Positions 8,806 through 15,985 of a stretch of DNA of 64,000 bases are shown piece after piece. The first letter of the stretch is position 1; every line of letters starts with the position of its first letter. Both the position numbers and the translations under genes were made by a program. The stretch comes from Streptomyces roseofulvus (GTDB lineage: Bacteria; Actinomycetota; Actinomycetes; Streptomycetales; Streptomycetaceae), in the NCBI RefSeq assembly GCF_039534915.1, contig NZ_BAAAWE010000001.1:5766001-5830000 (forward strand), written 5' to 3'. The notes below the pieces were generated by a model. That model did no database searches. It was not told the DNA's origin and saw only the letters and a list, made by a program, of their open reading frames with translations.

Positions 8806-9045
8806 ATGCTCGAGGAGGCTCTCGAGCACCTCGTGAAGGGCATCGTCGACAACCCCGACGACGTGCAGGTCGCCTCGCGCAACCTGCGTCGCGGCCGCGT
8901 ACTCGAGGTCCGGGTCCACCCCGACGACCTCGGCAAGGTGATCGGCCGCAACGGCCGCACCGCGCGTGCGCTGCGCACCGTCGTGGGCGCCATCGGCGGT
9001 CGTGGCATCCGCGTCGACCTCGTCGACGTGGACCAGGTCCGCTGA
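8806..9045 (+). CDS. khpA: KH-domain RNA-binding protein KhpA
   Basis: The 79-aa protein is a single KH domain with GKVIGRNGRTARALR near residues 45-59, where the GxxG loop (GRNG) binds single-stranded RNA. KhpA acts with KhpB/Jag in many Gram-positive bacteria as a global RNA chaperone; that partner is not in this window. The ATG lies 2 nt after the rpsP stop, so translation is probably coupled. The order rpsP-khpA-rimM-trmD is widely conserved. Confidence 0.93.
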   Translation: MLEEALEHLVKGIVDNPDDVQVASRNLRRGRVLEVRVHPDDLGKVIGRNGRTARALRTVVGAIGGRGIRVDLVDVDQVR

Positions 9046-9060
9046 AAGTTTGACACCGGC

Positions 9061-9097
9061 ACGGGCCGGGGAGGGCAGACCGCCCACCCCGGCCCGT
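9061..9097 (+). terminator. Hairpin between khpA and rimM
   Basis: ACGGGCCGGGG (9061-9071) pairs perfectly with CCCCGGCCCGT (9087-9097), and an inner GGGC/GCCC stem extends it. It lies 15 nt after khpA and 25 nt before rimM. It could reduce read-through from the ribosomal-protein part of the operon into rimM-trmD. Confidence 0.6.
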
Positions 9098-9122
9098 TGC
9101 CGTACGACAGGAGAGTTCATCA

Positions 9123-9725
9123 GTGCAGTTGGTAGTCGCGCGGATCGGCCGCGCCCACGGCATCAGGGGCGACGTCACCGTGGAGGTGCGCACCGACGAG
9201 CCCGAGCTGCGGCTCGGCCCGGGCGCCGTCCTGCTCACCGACCCGCCCTCCGCCGGTCCGCTGACCGTCGAGTCCGGCAAGGTGCACAGCGGCCGGCTGC
9301 TGCTCCGCTTCGAGGGCGTCCACGACCGCAACGCCGCCGAGGCCCTCCGCAACACCCTCCTCATCGCCGAGGTCGACCCGGCGGAGCTGCCCGAGGAGGA
9401 GGACGAGTACTACGACCACCAGCTCGTCGACCTCGACGTGGTCCTCGCCGACGGCACCGAGGTCGGCGTGATCACCGAGATCTCGCACCTGCCCTCGCAG
9501 GACCTCCTCATCGTGGAGCGTCCCGACGGCACCGAGCTGATGATCCCCTTCGTGGAGCAGATCGTCACCGAGATCGACCTGGAGAACCAGCGGGCCGTCA
9601 TCGACCCGCCGCCCGGCCTGATCGACGACCGCGCCGAGATCGCCTCCGCCCGCGACGCCGAATCCGACGACGACGGGGACTCCGCCGCGTCCGCCGACAG
9701 TGCCGAAGAGGACGACCAGGCATGA
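9123..9725 (+). CDS. rimM: Ribosome maturation factor RimM
   Basis: RimM helps 30S head assembly by contacting S19 and 16S rRNA. The 200-aa product has the N-terminal RimM barrel (ARIGRAHGIRGDV) and a PRC barrel with EEDEYYDHQLVDLDV near residue 93. Its acidic Asp/Glu/Ser C-terminal tail is longer than in E. coli. The GTG start follows an AGGAGAG site. Its TGA overlaps the trmD ATG (ATGA), a coupling that fits equimolar synthesis. Confidence 0.95.
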   Translation: MQLVVARIGRAHGIRGDVTVEVRTDEPELRLGPGAVLLTDPPSAGPLTVESGKVHSGRLLLRFEGVHDRNAAEALRNTLLIAEVDPAELPEEEDEYYDHQLVDLDVVLADGTEVGVITEISHLPSQDLLIVERPDGTELMIPFVEQIVTEIDLENQRAVIDPPPGLIDDRAEIASARDAESDDDGDSAASADSAEEDDQA

Positions 9726-10543
9726 GGCTCGACGTCGTCACGATCTTCCCCGAGTACCTCGAACCGCTGAACGTCTCCCTCGTCGGCAAGGCCCGCGCGC
9801 GGGGGCAGCTCGACGTCCACGTCCACGACCTGCGGCAGTGGACGTACGACCGGCACAACACCGTCGACGACACCCCGTACGGCGGCGGCCCCGGCATGGT
9901 CATGAAGACCGAGCCCTGGGGCGACGCGCTCGACCAGACCCTCGCGGACGGCTACGAGACCGGCGCCCACGGCCCCGTCCTCGTCGTCCCCACCCCCAGC
10001 GGCCGCCCCTTCACCCAGGAGCTCGCCGTCGAGCTCTCCGAGCGGCCCTGGCTGATCTTCACCCCGGCCCGCTACGAGGGCATCGACCGCCGGGTCATGG
10101 ACGAGTACGCCACCCGCATGCCGGTCTACGAGGTCTCCATCGGCGACTACGTGCTCGCCGGCGGCGAGGCCGCCGTCCTGGTGATCACCGAGGCCGTCGC
10201 CCGCCTCCTCCCCGGCGTCCTCGGCAACGCCGAGTCGCACCGCGACGACTCCTTCGCCCCCGGCGCCATGGCCAACCTCCTCGAAGGCCCCGTCTACACC
10301 AAGCCCCCCGAGTGGCGCGGCCGCGAGATCCCCGAGGTGCTGCTCAGCGGCCACCACGGCAAGATCGCCCGCTGGCGCCGCGACGAGGCGTTCCGCCGCA
10401 CCGCCGCCAACCGGCCCGACCTCATCGAGCGCTGCGACCCGGCCGCCTTCGACAAGAAGGACCGCGAGACCCTCTCGATCCTCGGCTGGGCCCCCGAGCC
10501 CGGCGGCCGATTTTGGCGCAGGGTCGAGGACGTGGAAGAATAG
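9722..10543 (+). CDS. trmD: tRNA (guanine-37-N1)-methyltransferase TrmD
   Basis: TrmD methylates G37 beside the anticodon of tRNAs reading CCN, CUN and CGG codons and prevents +1 frameshifting. The 273-aa SPOUT enzyme starts MRLDVVTIFPEYL. It has the SAM-binding knot with YEVSIGDYVLAGGEAA near residues 135-150 and the conserved DDSF near 176. The ATG overlapping the rimM stop is the correct start because it gives the canonical N-terminus. A 127-nt spacer separates it from rplS. Confidence 0.97.
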   Translation: MRLDVVTIFPEYLEPLNVSLVGKARARGQLDVHVHDLRQWTYDRHNTVDDTPYGGGPGMVMKTEPWGDALDQTLADGYETGAHGPVLVVPTPSGRPFTQELAVELSERPWLIFTPARYEGIDRRVMDEYATRMPVYEVSIGDYVLAGGEAAVLVITEAVARLLPGVLGNAESHRDDSFAPGAMANLLEGPVYTKPPEWRGREIPEVLLSGHHGKIARWRRDEAFRRTAANRPDLIERCDPAAFDKKDRETLSILGWAPEPGGRFWRRVEDVEE

Positions 10544-10670
10544 GCGACTGCCGTCCGTCCGGCGCGCGCCCCTGCCACAGGGGGAGCCGCCCGCCATCGA
10601 CCGGACGGCGTCTCCATGATTCGTACGTCACCGCTGATGACCTGTGGCATCGGCGAGGAAAGAGACCTCC

Positions 10671-11021
10671 ATGGCCTCCCTGCTCGACCAGGTGAACGCG
10701 GCTTCGCTCCGCTCCGACCTGCCCGCCTTCCGTCCCGGCGACACCGTGAACGTCCACGTGCGCGTCATCGAGGGCAACCGCTCCCGTATCCAGCAGTTCA
10801 AGGGCGTCGTCATCCGCCGCCAGGGCTCCGGCGTCTCCGAGACCTTCACCGTCCGCAAGGTCTCGTTCTCCGTCGGCGTCGAGCGCACCTTCCCGGTGAA
10901 CAGCCCGATCTTCGAGAAGATCGAGCTCGTCACCCGCGGTGACGTCCGTCGCGCCAAGCTCTACTACCTCCGTGAGCTGCGCGGCAAGGCTGCCAAGATC
11001 AAGGAGAAGCGCGACAACTGA
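10671..11021 (+). CDS. rplS: 50S ribosomal protein L19
   Basis: L19 sits at the interface of the 30S and 50S subunits. The 116-aa protein has FRPGDTVNVHVRVIEGNRSR near residues 20-39 and ends with the basic LRGKAAKIKEKRDN. The start at 10671 gives MASLLDQVNAAS, the standard N-terminus, and follows a GAGGAAAGAG site; an upstream in-frame start would add nine unconserved residues. The 127-nt upstream spacer could hold its own promoter or a leader, but I see no clear motif. Confidence 0.96.
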   Translation: MASLLDQVNAASLRSDLPAFRPGDTVNVHVRVIEGNRSRIQQFKGVVIRRQGSGVSETFTVRKVSFSVGVERTFPVNSPIFEKIELVTRGDVRRAKLYYLRELRGKAAKIKEKRDN

Positions 11022-11090
11022 GCTCCGGCTCACCGCTCGCGCGACGCTTCACGCTCCTCGTACAGGCGGGCCGGATAGGCTCACCCCCCG

Positions 11091-11954
11091 ATGGACACCG
11101 AAGCACAGCACACGGAGCGCGACCCCTCTTCCCCGGCGGATCCCCAACCGGATCCCGCCACGGACGACGGGTCGCGCTCCGTGCGCGTTTCCGGGACGTC
11201 CGCCGGCACACCCGAGACCCCGGAGGACGACGAGGACGACGAGGGTGGTGCCGGGCGCGGCCCCTCCTGGCGCAGGACGGGCCTCGTCGGCGCGGCCTGT
11301 GTGGTCTTCCTGCTGCTCCTCAGCCACTTCGTGGCCCAGCCGTTCCTGATCCCCAGCGGCTCCATGGAGCCCACCCTCCAGGTCGGGGACCGGATCCTGG
11401 TCAACAAACTGGCGTACCGTTTCGGCAGCGAGCCGCGCCGCGGCGACGTGGTCGTCTTCGACGGCACCGGATCCTTCGTCCAGGAGGAGCGGGCCGGCGA
11501 CCCGGTCACCGGTCTGGTGCGGGACGCCGCGGCCGCCCTCGGTCTGGCCGCCCCGGACGAGACCGACTTCGTGAAGCGGGTCGTCGGTGTCGGCGGCGAC
11601 CGGGTCGTCTGCTGCGACGCCAAGGGTCGGCTCAGCGTGAACGGCGTCCGCGTCCGGGAGCCGTACCTCACCCCCGGCGACCGGCCCTCCGACGTGCCCT
11701 TCGACATCGTCGTCCCGCCGGGCACCCTCTGGGTGATGGGCGACCACCGCAGCCAGTCCAGCGACTCCCGCGACCACCTCGGCAGCCCCGGCGGCGGCAT
11801 GGTCCCCGTCGACAAGGTCGTCGGCCGCGCCGACTGGATCGTCTGGCCGGTCGCCCGCTGGACCACCGTGACCGAGACCGACGCGTACGACTCCGTACCG
11901 GCGCCGCCGGCCGGAGGACACACCGTCGGGCCGCGGGGGAGCGGGCATGGGTAG
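11091..11954 (+). CDS. sipW: Type I signal peptidase SipW
   Basis: Signal peptidase I removes signal peptides from exported proteins at the outer face of the membrane. The 287-aa product has a hydrophilic acidic N-terminus and one membrane segment near residues 66-86 (LVGAACVVFLLLLSHFV). The catalytic serine is in PSGSMEPTL near 90 and the lysine in FVKRVVGVGGDRV near 164. It lacks an obvious C-terminal membrane segment. It is the first of four consecutive paralogues, as described for S. lividans sipW-X-Y-Z. TAGGCT at 11076-11081 is a possible -10 box, but no good -35 was found. Confidence 0.93.
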   Translation: MDTEAQHTERDPSSPADPQPDPATDDGSRSVRVSGTSAGTPETPEDDEDDEGGAGRGPSWRRTGLVGAACVVFLLLLSHFVAQPFLIPSGSMEPTLQVGDRILVNKLAYRFGSEPRRGDVVVFDGTGSFVQEERAGDPVTGLVRDAAAALGLAAPDETDFVKRVVGVGGDRVVCCDAKGRLSVNGVRVREPYLTPGDRPSDVPFDIVVPPGTLWVMGDHRSQSSDSRDHLGSPGGGMVPVDKVVGRADWIVWPVARWTTVTETDAYDSVPAPPAGGHTVGPRGSGHG

Positions 11955-12954
11955 CCGCGGGCGCCGGGCCGGAAGCGAGCCCGGCCCGACGCAGCCGCCG
12001 CCCGGCCGCGCCGAGCGGCGCCGGCTGGCCCGCAAGGTCAAGCGGCGCCGGCAGCGCTCCGCGCTCCGCGAGATCCCGATCATGGTCGGCGTCGCGGTGC
12101 TGATCGCGCTCGTCCTCAAGACCTTCCTCGTGCAGGCGTTCGTCATCCCGTCCGGCTCCATGGAGCAGACGATCCGGATCGACGACCGCGTGCTCGTCGA
12201 CAAGCTCACCCCGTGGTTCGGCTCGGAGCCGCAGCGCGGCGACGTCGTCGTCTTCGAGGACCCCGGCGACTGGCTCCACCAGGAGGCCGCCCCGGCCGCC
12301 GAGGACCCCGTCGGGATCAAGCAGGTCAAGCAGGCGCTGACCTTCATCGGCCTGATGCCCTCCGCCGACGAGCGGGACCTCATCAAGCGGGTCGTGGCGG
12401 TCGGCGGCGACACCGTCCGCTGCTGCGGCAAGGACGGCCGGATCACCGTCAACGGCGTGCCGCTGGACGAGCCGTACCTCAACCCGGGCGACAAGCCGTC
12501 GACGATCCCCTTCGAGGTGAAGGTCCCCGAGGGCCGGATCTTCGTGCTCGGCGACCACCGCTCGGACTCCGCGGACTCCCGCTACCACCTCGACGAACCC
12601 GGGCACGGGACCATCGCCGAGGAGCAGGTGGTGGGCCGCGCCGTGGTGATCGCCTGGCCGTTCGGCCACTGGCGGCGCCTGGAGGAGCGCGAGACCTTCG
12701 CCGCCGTGCCGGACGCGCGTACGGCCACCGAGACCGCACTCGGTCCGTCGCATAGTGTGTCCTCGCGGAACGTGAACGGAATGCCCTGGCCGCCGACCCC
12801 TGCGGAACTCCTGCTCGTTATGGGAGTGGCGGGCCTGTCCCTGTTCCGGGACGGGCGGCCGCACCGAGTGAGGAGTGGATGTGGGGGAAGTGGCCGTCGG
12901 CGCACGTTCCGGACACGACGGGCCCGAGGACAGGGCCGACGGGGCCAGAGGTGA
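11947..12954 (+). CDS. sipX: Type I signal peptidase SipX
   Basis: The 335-aa signal peptidase I has a basic N-terminus and a membrane segment near residues 44-62 (IMVGVAVLIALVLKTFLV). The catalytic serine lies in PSGSMEQTI near 70 and the lysine in LIKRVVAVGGDTV near 148. The conserved GDHRSDSADSR box follows near 203. A second hydrophobic segment near the C-terminus (AELLLVMGVAGLSLF) would anchor the tail. The ATG overlaps the end of sipW by 8 nt, so the genes are translationally linked. Confidence 0.93.
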   Translation: MGSRGRRAGSEPGPTQPPPGRAERRRLARKVKRRRQRSALREIPIMVGVAVLIALVLKTFLVQAFVIPSGSMEQTIRIDDRVLVDKLTPWFGSEPQRGDVVVFEDPGDWLHQEAAPAAEDPVGIKQVKQALTFIGLMPSADERDLIKRVVAVGGDTVRCCGKDGRITVNGVPLDEPYLNPGDKPSTIPFEVKVPEGRIFVLGDHRSDSADSRYHLDEPGHGTIAEEQVVGRAVVIAWPFGHWRRLEERETFAAVPDARTATETALGPSHSVSSRNVNGMPWPPTPAELLLVMGVAGLSLFRDGRPHRVRSGCGGSGRRRTFRTRRARGQGRRGQR

Positions 12955-13834
12955 GAACGTGACGGAAGAGAACACCAGCGGCGACGGGACGTCGTCCTCC
13001 GGCGAGCGGCCGGACGGGACGGACGAGACCGACGCGACCGGCGAGAACGGCGCGCGGCCGAGGAAGCAGCGTTCCTTCTGGAAGGAACTGCCGCTCCTCA
13101 TCGGCATCGCGCTGATCCTGGCGCTGCTGATCAAGACCTTCCTGGTGCAGGCGTTCTCGATTCCGTCGGAGTCGATGATGAACACCCTGAAGAAGGGCGA
13201 CCGGGTCCTCGTCGACAAGCTGACCCCGTGGTTCGGCTCCGAGCCCGAGCGCGGCGAGGTCGTCGTCTTCCACGACCCGGGCGGCTGGCTGGAGACCGCG
13301 GAGACGCCCAAGCCCAACGCGGTCCAGAAGTTCCTCAGCTTCATCGGCCTCATGCCGTCCGCCGAGGAGAAGGACCTCATCAAGCGGGTCATCGCGGTCG
13401 GCGGCGACACCGTCTCCTGCAAGGAGGGCGGCAAGGTCGTCCTCAACGGCAAGGAGCTCGACGAGTCCGCCTACCTCTACCCCGGCTCCGTTCCCTGCCA
13501 GGACTCCTTCGGCCCGGTCAAGGTCCCCCAGGACCGCATCTGGGTCATGGGCGACAACCGGCAGAACTCGCTCGACTCCCGCTTCCACCAGGAGCTGCCC
13601 GGCGGCGGCACCATCGCCGACGACCAGGTCGTCGGCCGCGCCGTGGTCGTCGCCTGGCCCGTCACCCGGTGGGCGACGCTGCCCGTCCCGGACGTCTTCG
13701 ACCAGCCCGGCCTGAACCCGGCGGCGGCGCTCCCCGCGGCGGCGACCCAGGCGACGGCGGCAGGCTTCGCCGTGGCGCTCCCGCTGGTGCTCTGGCGGCG
13801 GAAGAAGCGGGCCGCTCGGCATACCGCCGAGTAG
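12881..13834 (+). CDS. sipY: Type I signal peptidase SipY
   Basis: The 317-aa signal peptidase I has an acidic N-terminus and a membrane segment near residues 69-88 (LPLLIGIALILALLIKTFLV). The catalytic serine lies in PSESMMNTL near 96 and the lysine in LIKRVIAVGGDTV near 169; MGDNRQNSLDSR follows. A C-terminal hydrophobic segment ends in RRKKR. The start is uncertain: GTG 12881 has GAGGAG 5 nt upstream and overlaps sipX by 74 nt, whereas GTG 12959 would begin just after the sipX stop and give 291 aa. I prefer 12881 on ribosome-site strength. Confidence 0.9.
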   Translation: MGEVAVGARSGHDGPEDRADGARGENVTEENTSGDGTSSSGERPDGTDETDATGENGARPRKQRSFWKELPLLIGIALILALLIKTFLVQAFSIPSESMMNTLKKGDRVLVDKLTPWFGSEPERGEVVVFHDPGGWLETAETPKPNAVQKFLSFIGLMPSAEEKDLIKRVIAVGGDTVSCKEGGKVVLNGKELDESAYLYPGSVPCQDSFGPVKVPQDRIWVMGDNRQNSLDSRFHQELPGGGTIADDQVVGRAVVVAWPVTRWATLPVPDVFDQPGLNPAAALPAAATQATAAGFAVALPLVLWRRKKRAARHTAE

Positions 13835-13887
13835 CTTCCCGCGGGTAGGGTGCCGTCCCAGATCGTCGACCGACCTCTGGGGTGCAC

Positions 13888-14643
13888 ATGAGCGGAACCG
13901 GCAAGAAGAGCGACGGCCACGGCCGGCTCGGCAGCGTGCTGTCGGGACTGGCCGTGGCCGTCGGCTGTCTGCTCTTCCTCGGCGGCTTCGCCGGCGGGGC
14001 GCTGCTCTACCGGCCGTACACCGTGCCCACCGGCTCCATGGCCCCCACCTTCGAGGGGGGATCCAAGGTCCTCGCCCAGCGCATCGACGGCGACGAGGTC
14101 CGGCGCGGCGACATCGTGGTCTTCGAGGACCCGCTCTGGGGCGGCTCGACCATGGTCAAGCGGGTCGTCGGGGTCGGCGGCGACACCGTCGCCTGCTGCG
14201 GCGACCAGGGCCGCCTCACGGTCAACGGCACCCCGGTCGCGGAACCGTATCTGCGGCCCGGGCCCGACGGCACCGTCCGCGCCTCCGGCGAGGACTTCAC
14301 CGCCACCGTCCCCGCGGACAGCCTCTTCCTCCTCGGCGACGACCGCGCCACCTCGCTCGACTCCCGCACCCACCTGGAGGACGCCGCCCAGGGCTCGGTG
14401 CCCCGGTCCACCGTCGTCGCCCGCGTCGACGCCGTCGCCTGGCCCCTCCCCGGTGACCTCATGGACCGCCCCGCCGCCTTCGCCGCCCTGCCCGGCGGCG
14501 TCTCCACCCCCGGCCCGCTCCCGCTCCTCCTCACCGCCGTCGCGGCCGGCGCCGTCCTCATCCTCGGCGGAGCCGCCTACGGGCCCGTGGCCGGGCGCCT
14601 GCGGACGCGGACACGGACCCCGCGCGAGAAGGTGAAGGCATGA
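13888..14643 (+). CDS. sipZ: Type I signal peptidase SipZ
   Basis: The 251-aa signal peptidase I has an N-terminal membrane segment near residues 15-36, a catalytic serine in PTGSMAPTF near 49, a lysine in MVKRVVGVGGDTV near 92, and a C-terminal membrane segment near 213-232. The ATG at 13888 follows GGGGTG at 5 nt; a GTG two codons earlier is possible. TAGGGT at 13846-13851 could be a -10 box of its own promoter, which fits the report that S. lividans sipZ is transcribed separately. Its stop overlaps the Nudix gene start (ATGA). Confidence 0.92.
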   Translation: MSGTGKKSDGHGRLGSVLSGLAVAVGCLLFLGGFAGGALLYRPYTVPTGSMAPTFEGGSKVLAQRIDGDEVRRGDIVVFEDPLWGGSTMVKRVVGVGGDTVACCGDQGRLTVNGTPVAEPYLRPGPDGTVRASGEDFTATVPADSLFLLGDDRATSLDSRTHLEDAAQGSVPRSTVVARVDAVAWPLPGDLMDRPAAFAALPGGVSTPGPLPLLLTAVAAGAVLILGGAAYGPVAGRLRTRTRTPREKVKA

Positions 14644-15167
14644 CCGACGTGACAGAGGTACGCCAGGTCGCCCGGGTCGTCCTGCTCGACCCCGACGACC
14701 GCGTCCTCCTCATGCACGGCCACGAGCCCGACGACCCCACCGACACCTGGTGGTTCACCCCCGGCGGCGGCCTGGAGGGCGACGAGACCCGCGAACAGGC
14801 CGCGCTCCGCGAACTCGCCGAGGAGACCGGCCTCACCGACGTCGAACTCGGGCCGGTCCTCTGGCAGCGCCGCTGCTCCTTCCCCTTCGCCGGCCGCCGG
14901 TGGGACCAGGACGAGTGGTACTACCTCGCCCGCACCCGCCACACCGGCCCCGTACCCGGCCCGCAGGCCCTCACCGAGCTGGAGAGCCGCAGCCTCTCCG
15001 GCCTGAGATGGTGGACCTCCGCCGAACTGTCGGTGGCCCGTGAGACCGTGTACCCCATCAGGCTCGCCGAGCTGCTGCGCACGCTGCTCGACGAGGGACC
15101 CCCCAGCGCGCCCGTCGTACTCGCCCCGGAAATCGTCGAAGGGGCGCCCGCGACTGGCGCACAATAG
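14640..15167 (+). CDS. Nudix hydrolase
   Basis: The 175-aa protein carries a full Nudix box, GGGLEGDETREQAALRELAE then ETGL, near residues 42-64, which binds Mg and hydrolyses a nucleoside diphosphate linked to another moiety. The substrate cannot be told from sequence. The ATG overlaps the sipZ stop by 4 nt, so it is co-translated with the signal peptidase. The C-terminal third is proline- and alanine-rich. Confidence 0.85.
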   Translation: MTDVTEVRQVARVVLLDPDDRVLLMHGHEPDDPTDTWWFTPGGGLEGDETREQAALRELAEETGLTDVELGPVLWQRRCSFPFAGRRWDQDEWYYLARTRHTGPVPGPQALTELESRSLSGLRWWTSAELSVARETVYPIRLAELLRTLLDEGPPSAPVVLAPEIVEGAPATGAQ

Positions 15168-15196
15168 GGGGACGCACGGCTGAAGGGGAACATGCC

Positions 15197-15505
15197 ATGA
15201 GCGCCGAGGACCTCGAGAAGTACGAGACCGAGATGGAGCTGAAGCTCTACCGGGAGTACCGCGACGTCGTCGGGCTGTTCAAATACGTGATCGAGACCGA
15301 GCGGCGCTTCTACCTCACCAACGACTACGAGATGCAGGTGCACTCGGTCCAGGGCGAGGTCTTCTTCGAAGTCAGCATGGCCGACGCCTGGGTCTGGGAC
15401 ATGTACCGACCGGCCCGGTTCGTCAAGCAGGTCCGCGTCCTCACCTTCAAGGACGTCAACATCGAGGAGCTCAACAAGAGCGACCTCGAACTGCCCGGCA
15501 GCTGA
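15197..15505 (+). CDS. DUF2469 family protein
   Basis: The 102-aa acidic protein begins MSAEDLEKYETEMELKLYRE and has NDYEMQVHSVQGEVFFEV near residues 44-61. This is the highly conserved actinobacterial DUF2469 family, usually found near signal peptidase, ribonuclease HII and yraN genes. Its function is unknown. The ATG follows AAGGGGAAC; the gene lies 29 nt after the Nudix gene and is probably in the same unit. Confidence 0.9.
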   Translation: MSAEDLEKYETEMELKLYREYRDVVGLFKYVIETERRFYLTNDYEMQVHSVQGEVFFEVSMADAWVWDMYRPARFVKQVRVLTFKDVNIEELNKSDLELPGS

Positions 15506-15588
15506 CCCCCGCCCCCTCACCCGTGTGAGTGACGCGGTCCTCCGCGACCGCCCACTCGTCCACAGCCCCGCACACGCCCAGGACCCCT

Positions 15589-15609
15589 TCCGTCACAGTC
15601 GGTGACGGA
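15589..15609 (+). promoter_or_regulatory. Hairpin next to the yraN ribosome site
   Basis: TCCGTCAC (15589-15596) pairs perfectly with GTGACGGA (15602-15609) around a 5-nt loop. The 3' arm shares GGA with the GGAGGTGG ribosome site (15607-15614) of yraN. Folding would partly mask the site, so it may tune yraN translation. A separate 6-bp stem, GCGGTC with GACCGC at 15534-15551, may end the upstream unit. Confidence 0.45.
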
Positions 15610-15619
15610 GGTGGTCCCG

Positions 15620-15985
15620 ATGAACGCGACCCGAGCACTCGGACGGTACGGAGAAGAACTGGCGGCCCGCCGGCTCACCCGCGCCGGCCTGCAGATCCTG
15701 GCCCGCAACTGGCGCTGCGGCCGCACCGGAGAGATCGACATCGTCGCCCTGCACGGCGACACCCTCGTCATCTGCGAGGTCAAGACCCGGCGCATCGGCC
15801 GCTTCGAGCACCCCATGGCCGCCGTCACCGCCGAGAAGGCCGCACGGCTCCGGCACCTCGCCCACTGCTGGCTCGACCGCACCGGCTCCGCGCCACCCGC
15901 CGGCGGCGTCCGCATCGACCTCGTCGGCATCGTCCTGCCCCTGCGGGGCGCCCCCGTCCTCACCCACGCCCAGGGGGTGGCCTGA
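15620..15985 (+). CDS. YraN/UPF0102 family endonuclease-like protein
   Basis: The 121-aa protein matches the UPF0102 family: GRYGEELAARRLTRAGL at the N-terminus, then RTGEIDIVALHGDTLVICEVKTR near residues 36-58. That second part contains the E-x-D and E-V-K residues of a Holliday-junction-resolvase-like nuclease fold. Biochemical function is unproven. The ATG at 15620 is preferred over the upstream GTG 15602 because GGAGGTGG precedes it at proper spacing. The TGA overlaps the comM start. The order yraN-comM-dprA is conserved in actinobacteria. Confidence 0.88.
   Translation: MNATRALGRYGEELAARRLTRAGLQILARNWRCGRTGEIDIVALHGDTLVICEVKTRRIGRFEHPMAAVTAEKAARLRHLAHCWLDRTGSAPPAGGVRIDLVGIVLPLRGAPVLTHAQGVA

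Noticed and set aside
10544..10670. Autoregulatory L19 leader structure
   Set aside because: No stable conserved-looking stem was found by eye in the spacer.
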